64,000 nucleotides of DNA from Secundilactobacillus pentosiphilus. GTDB taxonomy: Bacteria; Bacillota; Bacilli; Lactobacillales; Lactobacillaceae. The stretch is from contig NZ_BCMI01000005.1 of NCBI RefSeq assembly GCF_002217985.1, forward strand, positions 87,681 to 151,680, read 5' to 3'. The notes under the pieces were generated by a model, which saw only the letters and a program-made list of their open reading frames with translations, did not search any database and was not told the origin of the DNA. This document shows positions 63,974 to 64,000 of the stretch, one piece after another; position 1 is the stretch's first letter, and every line of letters starts with the position of its first letter. The translations under genes and the position numbers were made by a program.

Positions 63974-64000
63974 GATATAATGACAGAAAAAAAGAGTATC

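Overview
The window is a chromosomal segment of a low-to-mid GC Gram-positive bacterium of the family Lactobacillaceae, seen at the right-hand edge of a prophage. The family assignment rests on gene order typical of lactobacilli (recG-plsX-acpP-rnc-smc-ftsY-ylxM-ffh-rpsP-khpA-rimM-trmD-rplS, dinG-tseB-aspB-asnS-dnaD, ponA-recU | ypsA-gpsB-rnpB-rlmL), on a mevalonate rather than MEP isoprenoid pathway, on a C69 dipeptidase, a helveticin-like protein and an EbsA-like protein, and on AAGGAGGTGATC-type ribosome binding sites. I cannot name the species. A heterofermentative lactobacillus would fit, but that is inference.

Layout. 1-2155 is the lysis end of a prophage (two small late proteins, LLH-type holin, GH25 endolysin), followed by a lone small gene (2331-2660) and a gene-free junction rich in hairpins and short repeats (2661-3283). 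3284-19917 is the core cluster for recombination, lipid synthesis, RNA processing, chromosome structure, SRP and ribosome/tRNA maturation. It is interrupted by a MoxR-type ATPase/VWA/small-protein trio between ffh and rpsP. 20056-30096 is a mixed block: PepD, YitT, a tautomerase, glycerol kinase, a phosphoesterase with SH3-like repeats, a helveticin-like protein, a Cof phosphatase and RsmF. 30178-34309 is a minus-strand mevalonate operon (mvk-mvaD-pmk-fni) with its own promoter. 34647-41392 is dinG-tseB-aspB-asnS-dnaD. ponA and recU follow on the minus strand, then ypsA, gpsB, the RNase P RNA and rlmL. 47643-55303 holds the ammonium transporter under a GlnR-type box, Nudix, CPBP protease, nitroreductase, amino-acid oxidase, RNase HI, EbsA-like protein, fhs and lspA. 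55296-60456 is an RluD-type gene and then pyrR plus two genes related to carbamoyl-phosphate synthase. RqcH, a MarR regulator and a DegV protein close the window.

The most striking item is 56303-60456. An intact PyrR is followed by full-length-looking homologues of both carbamoyl-phosphate synthase subunits whose active sites are dismantled. The small subunit has lost its whole glutaminase triad. The large subunit has lost the ATP-grasp ligands of its first half, most of its second ATP-grasp domain and the C-terminal allosteric domain. All frames are open and the genes are tightly packed, so these look like maintained pseudoenzymes rather than decay. The layout recalls the second pyrR locus of Lactobacillus plantarum, whose PyrR2 has been linked to inorganic-carbon control; this parallel is from memory and unverified.

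Other points are a diverged repeat family with inverted ends and large hairpins (12485-12712, 41415-41582, a short relative at 63898-63973), a glycerol kinase lacking the histidine phosphorylated by HPr but carrying a perfect cre box upstream, an EbsA-like gene without any standard start codon, and an operator-like palindrome inside the promoter of a nitroreductase gene. No tRNA, CRISPR array or intact transposase was seen.
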